Source: Micrococcus sp023147585
GTDB taxonomy: Bacteria > Actinomycetota > Actinomycetes > Actinomycetales > Micrococcaceae
Direction of reading: 5' to 3'
NCBI RefSeq assembly: GCF_044872765.1
Contig: NZ_CP085253.1
Span: 124,001 to 188,000 of the forward strand
Length of the DNA: 64,000 bases
A program made the position numbers and the translations under genes. The notes under the pieces are model-generated. The model was given only the letters and a program-made list of their open reading frames with translations. It was not told the DNA's origin and made no database searches. Below, in pieces: positions 51,842 to 59,375 of this stretch (position 1 is the first letter of the stretch; the number at the start of each line of letters is the position of its first letter).

Positions 51842-51869
51842 CCGCCCGACGCCGACGGCGTCTGGGCGG
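51842..51869. terminator. Bidirectional terminator between wecB and the MFS gene
   Basis: CCGCCCGACGCC (51842-51853) pairs with GGCGTC-T-GGGCGG (51857-51869) with a single bulged T and a 3-base loop, between two convergent genes. Confidence 0.65.
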
Positions 51870-53189
51870 TCAGAAGTGGTCGCGCGGCGCCGGAGTCACG
51901 TCCGGCGGGATGATCGTGGGCAGCGAGCCCGTGCGCGGTCCGCCCGGGGCGACCGGCACGTTGGTCTCGGGGGCGCGGGTCCAGGCCAGCGCACCGAGCA
52001 GGATCACACCGCCGGTGAGCACGAACGCCCAGCCGTAGCCGGCGTGGTCCACCACGAGGCCGGCCAGCAGCGGACCGGCGATCGCACCGAGGTCCGCGGA
52101 CATCTGCGCCGCGGACATCACCGGCCCGGCCTTGCGGCCCTGGCCCACCAAGTCCGCGATGGCGGCCTGCTGCGGGGCGTTGAGCACGCCGGTGCCGGCT
52201 CCGGAGAGCAGGCACGCGACCAGGAACAGCAGGGGCGACTGCATCCACCCGATCACGCCGGTGGTGGCGGCCATGGTGAGCAGGCCGGTGAGGATCAGCG
52301 GCTTGCGGCCGTGCACGTCGGACAGTCGCGAGGAGAAGGTCACGGCGACCACGTTGCCCAGCGCGAACACGGAGAGGGCGAGGCCGGCCATGAAGGCCCC
52401 GTCCACCGGCCACCCCAGCAGCGCCGTGCCCGCGAACGCGGTGCCGGCGAACAGCGGCATCACCGAGTTGCGCACGCCGAACGTGGCCCAGCCGTTCGCG
52501 AAGAACGAGGCGAGCGCCGCACGGTAGGACGGCAGGCCGAATGCCTCCTTCAGGGGCATCGTCGGGCGGGGATCGTCGGTGCCACGGTCCGCGCGCCGCG
52601 TGTCCCGCAGCAGGACGAACACCATCCCCGCGGCGATCACCAGCGACGTGCCGTAGATCAGGAACGGCGCACGGAAGCCGAAGACCGCCAGGGCGGAGCC
52701 CACGATCGGCCCCACGATGTTGCCGATCAGGAAGGCGGAGGCGTACGCACCGGAGACGCGCCCGCGCATCGTCGGCGGTGACTTCGCCGCCAGGAACGCC
52801 ATGGCGGACACCGTGAACAGCGTGGAGCCGACGCCGCCGAGGGCGCGGAAGAGCAGCAGCTGCTCGAACGTCTGAGCGAAGGCGATGAGGAACATGGACG
52901 CGGCCACGATCAGCACACCGGTCATGTACACGGGCGTCTCGCCGAGGCGGTTCGTCAGGCGCCCGGAGAGCGGGGCGAACAGGAGCCGCGTCAGCCCGAA
53001 CGCGGAGACGACGGCGGCCACGGCCGTCGCGGACGCGTTGAAGGAGCTCGCGTACTGCGGCAGGAGCGGGGCGATGATGCCGAACCCGATGGCGATCACG
53101 AACGCCGCCGCGACCAGCACCTTCACGTCCCGGGGGAGCGGTGGTCGGGACGGTCGGCGGTCACGGGAGGGCGGCATGCCCGTCATCAT
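51870..53189 (-). CDS. Major facilitator superfamily transporter
   Basis: A 439-residue protein with 12 predicted membrane segments. The A-motif-like loop between TM2 and TM3 is APLSGRLTNRLGETPVY, and the corresponding loop in the second half is FSSRLSDVHGRKPLI. TM1 is KVLVAAAFVIAIGFGIIAPLLPQYAS. It looks like a drug or metabolite exporter of the DHA type; substrate unknown. The ATG codons at 53189, 53186 and 53177 are all possible starts and no ribosome-binding site decides between them. It lies divergent from ftsY with 27 bases between starts, and convergent with wecB. Confidence 0.88.
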   Translation of the reverse strand: MMTGMPPSRDRRPSRPPLPRDVKVLVAAAFVIAIGFGIIAPLLPQYASSFNASATAVAAVVSAFGLTRLLFAPLSGRLTNRLGETPVYMTGVLIVAASMFLIAFAQTFEQLLLFRALGGVGSTLFTVSAMAFLAAKSPPTMRGRVSGAYASAFLIGNIVGPIVGSALAVFGFRAPFLIYGTSLVIAAGMVFVLLRDTRRADRGTDDPRPTMPLKEAFGLPSYRAALASFFANGWATFGVRNSVMPLFAGTAFAGTALLGWPVDGAFMAGLALSVFALGNVVAVTFSSRLSDVHGRKPLILTGLLTMAATTGVIGWMQSPLLFLVACLLSGAGTGVLNAPQQAAIADLVGQGRKAGPVMSAAQMSADLGAIAGPLLAGLVVDHAGYGWAFVLTGGVILLGALAWTRAPETNVPVAPGGPRTGSLPTIIPPDVTPAPRDHF

Positions 53190-53204
53190 CCCACGCCCCT
53201 GTGA

Positions 53205-53210
53205 CAGACT
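53205..53210 (+). promoter_or_regulatory. Possible -10 box of ftsY (leaderless)
   Basis: CAGACT ends 6 bases before the GTG at 53217, in the position of the other leaderless -10 boxes. Confidence 0.4.
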
Positions 53211-53216
53211 GGCCTC

Positions 53217-54458
53217 GTGGAAATCGCCCTCATCATCTCAGTCGTGATCGCCCTGCTGGTGGGCACCGTCCTCGTCGGATTCCTCGATCGTCGCCCCGCG
53301 CCGCCGAAGGGCGCCTACCCGGGGTTGCGTGACGCGGACGACCCCGCGCCCGGCGTCGCCTCCGGCGGCTCCCACGGTTCGACCGCGGTGCTCGAGCGCC
53401 CCGAGGCCCCCGACGCCGAGCTGCTCGCCCCGGCGCCCAAGCACGCCGCGCCTCCGGTCGTCGAGGCCGCCCCGGTTGAGACCGCGCCGGTCGAGGTCGA
53501 GCCGGAGACCACGCGCCAGCTCGAGCGCCCCGAGGCCGCCGGCACGCGCCTGGCCCGCCTGCGGGCGCGCCTGCTGAAGTCCAACAACGTCTTCGGCAAG
53601 TCCCTCCTCGCCCTGCTGTCCCAGGACCGCATCGACGACGACGTGTGGGACGAGATCGAGGAGACGCTGCTCATGGCGGACCTCGGCACGGACGCCACCA
53701 TGGAGCTCGTGGACCGTCTCAAGGCCCGCGTGACCGTGGCCGGCACCCGTGACCCGCAGGAGCTGCGCGGCCTGCTGCGCGAGGAGCTCGTGGCCATGCT
53801 CGATCCCTCGCTGGACCGCCGCATCGCCGCCACCCGCAAGAACGACCTCCCGGCCGTGACCATGGTCGTGGGCGTCAACGGTGTCGGCAAGACCACCACC
53901 GTGGGCAAGCTGGCCCGCGTGCTCGTGGCCGAGGACCGCACCGTGGTGCTCGGCGCGGCCGACACCTTCCGCGCCGCCGCCGCCGAGCAGCTCGCCACGT
54001 GGGGCGCCCGCGTGGGCGTGGAGACCGTCAAGTCCGACGTCGAGGGCGCGGACCCCGCCTCCGTCGCCTTCGAGGCCGTGAAGACCGGCATCGAGCAGGA
54101 GGTGGACTGCGTCCTGGTGGACACCGCGGGCCGCCTGCAGAACAAGGCCAACCTCATGGACGAGCTCGGCAAGATCAAGCGCGTCATCGAGAAGCAGGCC
54201 GCCGTGGACGAGGTCCTCCTCGTGCTGGACGCCACCACGGGCCAGAACGGCCTCACCCAGGCGAAGGTGTTCGCCGAGGTCGTGGACGTCACCGGCATCG
54301 TGCTCACCAAGCTGGACGGCACCGCCAAGGGCGGCATCGTCGTGGCGATCCAGCGCACGCTCGGCGTGCCGGTCAAGCTGATCGGCCTGGGTGAGGGCGC
54401 GGACGACCTCGCGCCCTTCACCGCCGAAGGCTTCGTGGACGCGCTGCTCGCCGACTGA
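53217..54458 (+). CDS. ftsY: Signal recognition particle receptor FtsY
   Basis: SRP receptor GTPase that docks ribosome-SRP complexes at the membrane. The 413-residue protein has an N-terminal membrane anchor (IALIISVVIALLVGTVLVGFL), an acidic Ala/Pro/Glu-rich A region to about residue 105, then the NG domain: VVGVNGVGKTTTVGKLARVL, LGAADTFRAAAAEQLATWG, VLVDTAGRLQNKANLMDEL, TKLDGTAKGG and GLGEGADDLAPF. In many actinobacteria smc lies directly upstream; here the gene upstream is an MFS transporter. The GTG start shows no ribosome-binding site. A strong terminator follows. Confidence 0.95.
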   Translation: MEIALIISVVIALLVGTVLVGFLDRRPAPPKGAYPGLRDADDPAPGVASGGSHGSTAVLERPEAPDAELLAPAPKHAAPPVVEAAPVETAPVEVEPETTRQLERPEAAGTRLARLRARLLKSNNVFGKSLLALLSQDRIDDDVWDEIEETLLMADLGTDATMELVDRLKARVTVAGTRDPQELRGLLREELVAMLDPSLDRRIAATRKNDLPAVTMVVGVNGVGKTTTVGKLARVLVAEDRTVVLGAADTFRAAAAEQLATWGARVGVETVKSDVEGADPASVAFEAVKTGIEQEVDCVLVDTAGRLQNKANLMDELGKIKRVIEKQAAVDEVLLVLDATTGQNGLTQAKVFAEVVDVTGIVLTKLDGTAKGGIVVAIQRTLGVPVKLIGLGEGADDLAPFTAEGFVDALLAD

Positions 54459-54473
54459 GCAGCGCCGCCCGAG

Positions 54474-54511
54474 GACGGGGCCCGGACCGCACGCGCGGTC
54501 CGGGCCCCGTC
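54474..54511 (+). terminator. Terminator after ftsY
   Basis: A perfect 17-base stem: 54474-54490 (GACGGGGCCCGGACCGC) pairs with 54495-54511 around loop ACGC, 15 bases after the stop. Confidence 0.8.
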
Positions 54512-54530
54512 GCCGTTCGGCCGGGCATGC

Positions 54531-54561
54531 GTGGCGTCACAGAGGCGTGTGTGGCGTCACA
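54531..54561. promoter_or_regulatory. Direct repeats upstream of amtB, candidate nitrogen-regulator site
   Basis: GTGGCGTCACA occurs at 54531-54541 and again at 54551-54561, exactly 20 bases apart, about two helical turns. They end some 36 bases upstream of the amtB -10 box, where an activator would bind. The GTCAC core is compatible with a GlnR a-half-site (GTNAC), but the partner half-sites and 22-base spacing of GlnR boxes are not met. Confidence 0.45.
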
Positions 54562-54597
54562 AAACGGCAGGGTCGGGCGGTGCGCCGTCCCTGCGCC

Positions 54598-54603
54598 TAG
54601 GAT
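54598..54603 (+). promoter_or_regulatory. -10 box of amtB
   Basis: TAGGAT with no recognisable -35 element, leader of about 85 bases. A missing -35 fits activator-dependent transcription. Confidence 0.5.
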
Positions 54604-54693
54604 CACGGCATCGGCCCGACAGGGCCGGGCGACGACGCCTCCGGGCATCGGTCGCCGCACTGCCGTCCGGGGGCCCGACCGGAAGGTGCAGCG

Positions 54694-55983
54694 ATGAACG
54701 ACCCGACCACCCTGGATGCCGGAACGGTATGGACCGTCACGAGCGCGGGCCTCGTCCTCTTGATGACGCCGGGTCTGGCGCTCTTCTACGGCGGCATGAC
54801 GCGCGCGAAGTCCGCCCTCAACATGATGATGATGTCCTTCGTCTCGATGGGGCTCATCGGCGTCGTCTGGGTCCTGTGGGGCTACGGCATGACCCATGAG
54901 CCGGGCTGGCTGGGACTCGTGGGCAACCCCCTCTCCGACCTCGGCCTGAGCGATGCGATGGCCGAGGGGAACCTGATCCCCGCGGCCTACGCGGCCACCT
55001 TCGCCGTCATCGCGGTGGCCCTCATCTCCGGCGCCGTGGCCGACCGGGCGCGCTTCGCCACATGGTGCGTGTTCGTGCCCGTGTGGGTCAGCCTCGTCTA
55101 CGCGCCGCTCGCCTACATGGTGTGGGGCGGCGGGCTGCTCTCCGAGGAGGGCGCGATCGGCTCTCGCCTCGGGGAGGCCCTCGACTTCGCCGGCGGCCTC
55201 GTGGTGCACATCAGCGCCGGCGTGGCCGCGCTCGTGCTGGCGCTGTTCATGGGCAAGCGGAAGGGCTTCGGCGTGGACCCGGCGCACCGCCCGCACAACG
55301 TGCCCTTCGTGATGCTGGGCGCCGCAATCCTGTGGTTCGGCTGGTTCGGCTTCAACGGCGGCGCCGCCCAGGACGGGCACCAGCTCGGGCTCGTGTGGAT
55401 CACCACCCTGGCCGCCGGCTCGGCCGGCATGCTCGGGTGGATCGTCGTCGAGTGGCTGCGCCGCGGCCGGCCGACCTCGATCGGCACGGCCTCCGGCATC
55501 GTGTCCGGGCTCGTGGCCATCACCCCGGCCTGCGCGTACGTGAGCCCCGTCGGCGCGATCGTGATCGGCCTCGTCTCCGGCGCGGCGTCCGCGCTCGCCG
55601 TCAACCTCAAGTACCGGCTCGGCTTCGACGACTCGCTCGACGTGGTCGGCGTCCACCTCACCGCGGGCATCCTCGGCACCGTGCTGATCGGCTTCTTCGC
55701 CCTGCCCTCTGAAGGACCCGCGGGCCTCTTCTACGGGGGTGACGCGTCCCTGCTGCTCACCCAGGCGGTCGCCGTCGTGGTGGCCGTGGTGTTCACGGCG
55801 GTCGTGACCGCCGTGATCGCCCTCGTGCTGCGGGCCACCCTCGGCCTGCGCGTGAGCGCCGAGGACGAGGAGCGGGGCGTGGACGTCACGCTGCACTCCG
55901 AGACCGCCTACGACGTGGGCTTCGGCGCCGTGCCCGTCCCGGCCGACGCGCTCACCCACACCGGGGAGCGGTCAGCGGGCTGA
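54694..55983 (+). CDS. amtB: Ammonium transporter
   Basis: A 429-residue Amt-family channel with 11 predicted membrane segments. Key residues are visible: TPGLALFYGGMTRAK, the first pore histidine in GGLVVHISAGVAAL, the gate region around WFGWFGFNGGAA, and the second histidine in VGVHLTAGILGTVLIGFFAL. It imports ammonium when nitrogen is scarce. GGAAGG lies 8 bases before the ATG. A glnB gene, which often follows amtB, is not present; ffh follows instead. Confidence 0.95.
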   Translation: MNDPTTLDAGTVWTVTSAGLVLLMTPGLALFYGGMTRAKSALNMMMMSFVSMGLIGVVWVLWGYGMTHEPGWLGLVGNPLSDLGLSDAMAEGNLIPAAYAATFAVIAVALISGAVADRARFATWCVFVPVWVSLVYAPLAYMVWGGGLLSEEGAIGSRLGEALDFAGGLVVHISAGVAALVLALFMGKRKGFGVDPAHRPHNVPFVMLGAAILWFGWFGFNGGAAQDGHQLGLVWITTLAAGSAGMLGWIVVEWLRRGRPTSIGTASGIVSGLVAITPACAYVSPVGAIVIGLVSGAASALAVNLKYRLGFDDSLDVVGVHLTAGILGTVLIGFFALPSEGPAGLFYGGDASLLLTQAVAVVVAVVFTAVVTAVIALVLRATLGLRVSAEDEERGVDVTLHSETAYDVGFGAVPVPADALTHTGERSAG

Positions 55984-55997
55984 GCGGCCACGGTTGC

Positions 55998-56003
55998 TAG
56001 GCT
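55998..56003 (+). promoter_or_regulatory. -10 box of ffh
   Basis: TAGGCT lies 87 bases before GTG 56091. Transcription from it would start at about 56010, inside the hairpin listed next. Confidence 0.4.
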
Positions 56004-56004
56004 T

Positions 56005-56040
56005 GCCGGGCGACGTCGTCGGATGACGGCGTCGCCCGGC
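56005..56040 (+). terminator. 16-base-pair hairpin between amtB and ffh
   Basis: GCCGGGCGACGTCGTC (56005-56020) pairs with GACGGCGTCGCCCGGC (56025-56040) with one G-T pair and loop GGAT. It lies 21 bases after the amtB stop, so it can end that transcript. It also overlaps the start of an ffh message from the adjacent -10 box. Confidence 0.65.
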
Positions 56041-56090
56041 GGTCTTCACGACGCCGACACCCCTGACGCCTGCGAAGGATCCCACCCGCC

Positions 56091-57677
56091 GTGTTCACCT
56101 CCCTGTCCGACCGCCTCTCCGCCACGTTCCGCAACCTCAAGGGCAAGGGGCGGCTGACCGAGGCGGACATCGACGCCACCGCGCGCGAGATCCGGCGCGC
56201 CCTCCTGGACGCCGACGTCGCCGTCCCCGTGGTGCGCCAGTTCATCTCCCAGGTGAAGGAGCGCGCCCTCGGCTCCGAGGTGGCCCAGGCGCTGAACCCG
56301 GGCCAGCAGATCGTGAAGATCGTCAACGAGGAGCTCGTGACCATCCTGGGCGGGGAGACCCGCCGCATCCGGCACGCCAAGACCGGCACCACCGTGATCA
56401 TGCTCGTGGGCCTGCAGGGCGCCGGCAAGACCACCCTCGCGGGCAAGCTCGCGCATCTGCTCAAGTCCCAGGGCCACACCCCGCTCCTCGTGGCGTGCGA
56501 CCTGCAGCGCCCCAACGCGGTGAAGCAGCTCCAGGTGGGCGGCCAGCGCGCCGGCGTGCCCGTGTACGCCCCGCACCCGGGCGTCTCCTCCGAGTTCGAG
56601 GCCGCCACGGGCGACCCCGTGCAGGTGGCCCGGGAGGGCGTGGCCGAGGCCAACGCCAAGTACCACGACGTGGTCATCATCGACACCGCCGGCCGTCTCG
56701 GCGTGGACGCCGAGCTCATGCGCCAGGCCGCGGACATCCGCGCCGCCGTGCAGCCGGACGAGGTCCTCTTCGTCATCGACGCGATGATCGGCCAGGACGC
56801 CGTGGCCACCGCACAGGCCTTCAACGAGGGCGTCGGCTTCACCGGCGTGGTCCTCACCAAGCTCGACGGCGATGCCCGCGGCGGCGCCGCGCTGTCGGTC
56901 CGCCAGGTGACCGGTCAGCCCATCATGTTCGCCTCCACGGGCGAGGGGCTGAAGGACTTCGAGGTCTTCCACCCGGACCGCATGGCATCCCGCATCCTCG
57001 ACATGGGCGACGTCATGTCGCTCATCGAGCAGGCCGAGCAGAACTGGGACCGCGCCGAGGCCGAGAAGATGGCCAAGAAGTTCGCGGACCAGGAGGACTT
57101 CACCCTCGACGACTTCCTGCAGCAGATGCAGCAGCTCAAGAAGATGGGCTCGCTGAAGAAGATGCTCATGATGATGCCGGGTGCCCAGGGCATGCGGCAG
57201 CAGCTCGAGCAGTTCGACGAGTCCTCCATCGGCCGCGTGGAGGCGATCATCCACTCGATGACCCCGCACGAGCGCGTGGCCCCGAAGATCATCAACGGCT
57301 CGCGCCGCGCGCGCATCGCCCGCGGCTCCGGATCCCAGGTCTCCGAGGTGAACGCCCTCCTGGAGCGCTTCGCCGAGGCGCAGAAGATGATGAAGAAGAT
57401 GGCCTCGGGCGGCGGCCTGCCGGGCATGCCCGGCATGGGCCACGGCGGCACCTCTCGCAAGGCCAAGGGCAAGAACGCCAAGAACAGGGTGAAGTCCGGC
57501 AACCCGGCCAAGGCCGCGGCCGAGCGCAAGGCCCTCGAGGAGCGCCAGGCGCGTTCCGCGCAGGCCGGCGCGGGCTCCATGTTCGGCCAGGGCGCCGGCG
57601 GCATGGACCTCGAGAACTTCGACCCGTCGAGCCTGAACCTGCCCGCCGGCTTCGAGAAGTACCTCAAGGACCGCTGA
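56091..57677 (+). CDS. ffh: Signal recognition particle protein Ffh
   Basis: SRP GTPase that binds signal sequences on the ribosome and pairs with FtsY. The 528-residue protein has the N domain (FTSLSDRLSATFRNLKGKG), G domain motifs VGLQGAGKTTLAGKLAHLL, ACDLQRPNAVKQL, IIDTAGRLGVD and TKLDGDARGGAALS, and a Met-rich M domain with LQQMQQLKKMGSLKKMLMMMPG and the SRP RNA-binding INGSRRARIARGSGS. The C-terminal tail of about 90 residues is Gly/Lys/Ala-rich. The GTG start is followed at once by the conserved FTSLSDRL. No convincing ribosome-binding site apart from GAAGGA about 12 bases upstream. Confidence 0.95.
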   Translation: MFTSLSDRLSATFRNLKGKGRLTEADIDATAREIRRALLDADVAVPVVRQFISQVKERALGSEVAQALNPGQQIVKIVNEELVTILGGETRRIRHAKTGTTVIMLVGLQGAGKTTLAGKLAHLLKSQGHTPLLVACDLQRPNAVKQLQVGGQRAGVPVYAPHPGVSSEFEAATGDPVQVAREGVAEANAKYHDVVIIDTAGRLGVDAELMRQAADIRAAVQPDEVLFVIDAMIGQDAVATAQAFNEGVGFTGVVLTKLDGDARGGAALSVRQVTGQPIMFASTGEGLKDFEVFHPDRMASRILDMGDVMSLIEQAEQNWDRAEAEKMAKKFADQEDFTLDDFLQQMQQLKKMGSLKKMLMMMPGAQGMRQQLEQFDESSIGRVEAIIHSMTPHERVAPKIINGSRRARIARGSGSQVSEVNALLERFAEAQKMMKKMASGGGLPGMPGMGHGGTSRKAKGKNAKNRVKSGNPAKAAAERKALEERQARSAQAGAGSMFGQGAGGMDLENFDPSSLNLPAGFEKYLKDR

Positions 57678-57688
57678 GCCCCGGGTCC

Positions 57689-57727
57689 ACGACGACGGCG
57701 GCGCCCGCCCGGCGCGGCCGTCGTCGT
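57689..57727 (+). terminator. Terminator after ffh
   Basis: ACGACGACGGC (57689-57699) pairs with GCCGTCGTCGT (57717-57727); the 17 bases between can add an inner GCGCC/GGCGC stem. It lies 12 bases after the stop. Confidence 0.7.
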
Positions 57728-57808
57728 CCTCCCCCGCGCGTCGAGGTGCGCGAGCCGGGGGAGTCTGGCAGAATGGCCCGGTACTGAGCGTGAGCCCGGA
57801 CGACCCTC

Positions 57809-57814
57809 TATCCT
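57809..57814 (+). promoter_or_regulatory. -10 box of rpsP
   Basis: TATCCT, with a leader of about 95 bases to the GTG at 57915. The rest of the ffh-rpsP gap shows no other feature. Confidence 0.4.
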
Positions 57815-57914
57815 CCGCGCGCTCCGTTCCGTTTAGCCCGGTCGCATGCCCCGCTGCCCCCACGCGGAGAACCGATCGCGGCCCCCTGATCTCTACCAAG
57901 GAGTGACCACACAC

Positions 57915-58358
57915 GTGGCTGTCAAGATTCGTCTGAAGCGGTTCGGCAAGATCCGCGCCCCGTACTACCGCATCGTCGTCGCCGACTCCCGCACCCGCCG
58001 TGACGGCCGTGCGATCGAGGAGATCGGCAAGTACCACCCCACCGAGGAGCCCTCGTTCATCGAGGTCGACTCGGAGCGCGCGCAGTACTGGCTCTCCGTG
58101 GGCGCACAGCCCACCGAGCAGGTCGCCGCCCTCCTGAAGATCACCGGTGACTGGCAGAAGTTCAAGGGCGAGGCCGGCGCCGAGGGCACCCTGCGGACCA
58201 AGGCTGAGAAGGAGGCCTTCGTGGCCCCCTCCAAGGGCTCGGTCATCATCCCCGAGGAGCCCAAGAAGGAGGAGGCCCCGGCCGAGGCTGAGACCCCGGC
58301 CGAGGCTCCTGCCGCGGAGGCCGAGGCCCCGGCCGAGGACGCCGAGAAGTCCGAGTGA
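57915..58358 (+). CDS. rpsP: 30S ribosomal protein S16
   Basis: A 147-residue S16. The first 85 residues are the normal protein: VKIRLKRFGKIRAPYYRIVV, DSRTRRDGRAIEEIGKYHP and the YWLSVGAQPTEQVAALLK block. After that comes an acidic Ala/Glu/Pro-rich extension with repeated EAPAE-like units, as in other actinobacterial S16 proteins. The GTG start is set by the conserved N-terminus; AGGAG lies about 12 bases upstream, a long spacing. khpA overlaps its stop. Confidence 0.96.
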   Translation: MAVKIRLKRFGKIRAPYYRIVVADSRTRRDGRAIEEIGKYHPTEEPSFIEVDSERAQYWLSVGAQPTEQVAALLKITGDWQKFKGEAGAEGTLRTKAEKEAFVAPSKGSVIIPEEPKKEEAPAEAETPAEAPAAEAEAPAEDAEKSE

Positions 58359-58600
58359 CCATGCTGACCGAGGCCCTCGAACACCTGGTGCGAGGCATCG
58401 TGGACACGCCGGACGCCGTCCGGGTGGACGCGCGTGCCCAGCGCCGCGGTGACATGCTGGAGGTCCGTGTGGCCCCGGAGGACCTCGGTCGCGTGATCGG
58501 CCGTCAGGGCCGCACCGCCACCGCGCTGCGCACCGTGCTGGATGGCCTGGCCGGACACCCGGTCCGCGTGGACGTCGTGGAGACGGACCGCGCCCGCTGA
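58355..58600 (+). CDS. khpA: KH-domain RNA-binding protein KhpA
   Basis: An 81-residue single KH-domain protein (KhpA/YlqC family), which binds RNA, usually together with KhpB, and affects cell-wall or ribosome-related functions. The GXXG loop is in DLGRVIGRQGRTATALRTVL. The GTG at 58355 overlaps the rpsP stop; the ATG at 58361 is an alternative start. In most actinobacteria rimM and trmD follow; here a terminator and an opposite-strand two-component system follow. Confidence 0.93.
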   Translation: MTMLTEALEHLVRGIVDTPDAVRVDARAQRRGDMLEVRVAPEDLGRVIGRQGRTATALRTVLDGLAGHPVRVDVVETDRAR

Positions 58601-58626
58601 CCACTCCGCCGGGTCCACCCGGCACC

Positions 58627-58669
58627 ACGATCCCCGCAGACCCTGACGTGCAGGAGCTGCGGGGATCGT
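58627..58669. terminator. Terminator after khpA
   Basis: ACGATCCCCGCAG (58627-58639) pairs with CTGCGGGGATCGT (58657-58669), a 13-base perfect stem with a 17-base loop, between convergent genes. Confidence 0.75.
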
Positions 58670-58688
58670 CGCGTCCGGGGCCGTCGTG

Positions 58689-59375
58689 TCAGCCGGCTGA
58701 CTCCTGCACGGTGGCGAGGCGGTAGCCGAGGCCGCGCACCGTGAGGATCCGGGACGCCCCGATCTTGGTCCGCAGGTACCGCACGTACACGTCCACGACG
58801 TTCGATCCGGACTCGAAGTCAGCTCCCCACACGCCGTCGAGGAGCTGCTCCCGGCTGAGCACCTGGCCCGGATGGCGCAGGAACTCCTCGGCCAGGGCGA
58901 ACTCCCGGGCCGAGAGGTTCACCGGCTCCCCGCTCAGGGTGAGCAGGTGGGCGGCCGGGTCCAGCTCCAGGTCGCCGTGCCGGAGCACGGCGTCCACGGG
59001 CGCGGGAGCGGGAGTGCCGGGACGCAGGCGCAGGCGCACGCGGGCGAGGAGCTCGGCGAACCGGAAGGGCTTGGGCATGTAGTCGTCCGCCCCGGAGCTG
59101 AGTCCCTCCACGGTGTCCTCCGCCGAGGAGCGCGCCGTGAGGATGATGACCGGCAGCTCCCCGTCCTGGGCGCGGATCCGGGACAGGACCTCGAAGCCGT
59201 CGACGTCGGGGAGCCCCAGGTCGAGGATCACGAGGTCGAACGCGCCCGTCATGGCCAGGGCGATGCCCTCGGCGCCGGTGCCCGCCGTCGTCACGGCGTA
59301 CCCCTCCGCGGCGAAGCCCTTGGTGACGAAGCCGGCGATCCGCTCCTCGTCCTCGATCAGCAGCAGGGGGATCAT
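58689..59375 (-). CDS. OmpR-family response regulator
   Basis: A 228-residue two-domain regulator. The receiver has the acidic pair in LLIEDEERIAGFV, the phospho-acceptor D52 in VILDLGLPDVDG, the T in VIILTARSS, and K in YMPKPFRFAELLAR. The C-terminal winged helix has NLSAREFALAEEFLRHPGQVLSREQLL and NVVDVYVRYLRTKIG. The ATG at 59375 overlaps the stop of the sensor kinase gene (ATGA), so kinase then regulator are translated as a coupled pair. Its target genes are unknown; repeats in the divergent promoter region at 61576-61602 are a candidate site. Confidence 0.93.
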   Translation of the reverse strand: MIPLLLIEDEERIAGFVTKGFAAEGYAVTTAGTGAEGIALAMTGAFDLVILDLGLPDVDGFEVLSRIRAQDGELPVIILTARSSAEDTVEGLSSGADDYMPKPFRFAELLARVRLRLRPGTPAPAPVDAVLRHGDLELDPAAHLLTLSGEPVNLSAREFALAEEFLRHPGQVLSREQLLDGVWGADFESGSNVVDVYVRYLRTKIGASRILTVRGLGYRLATVQESAG

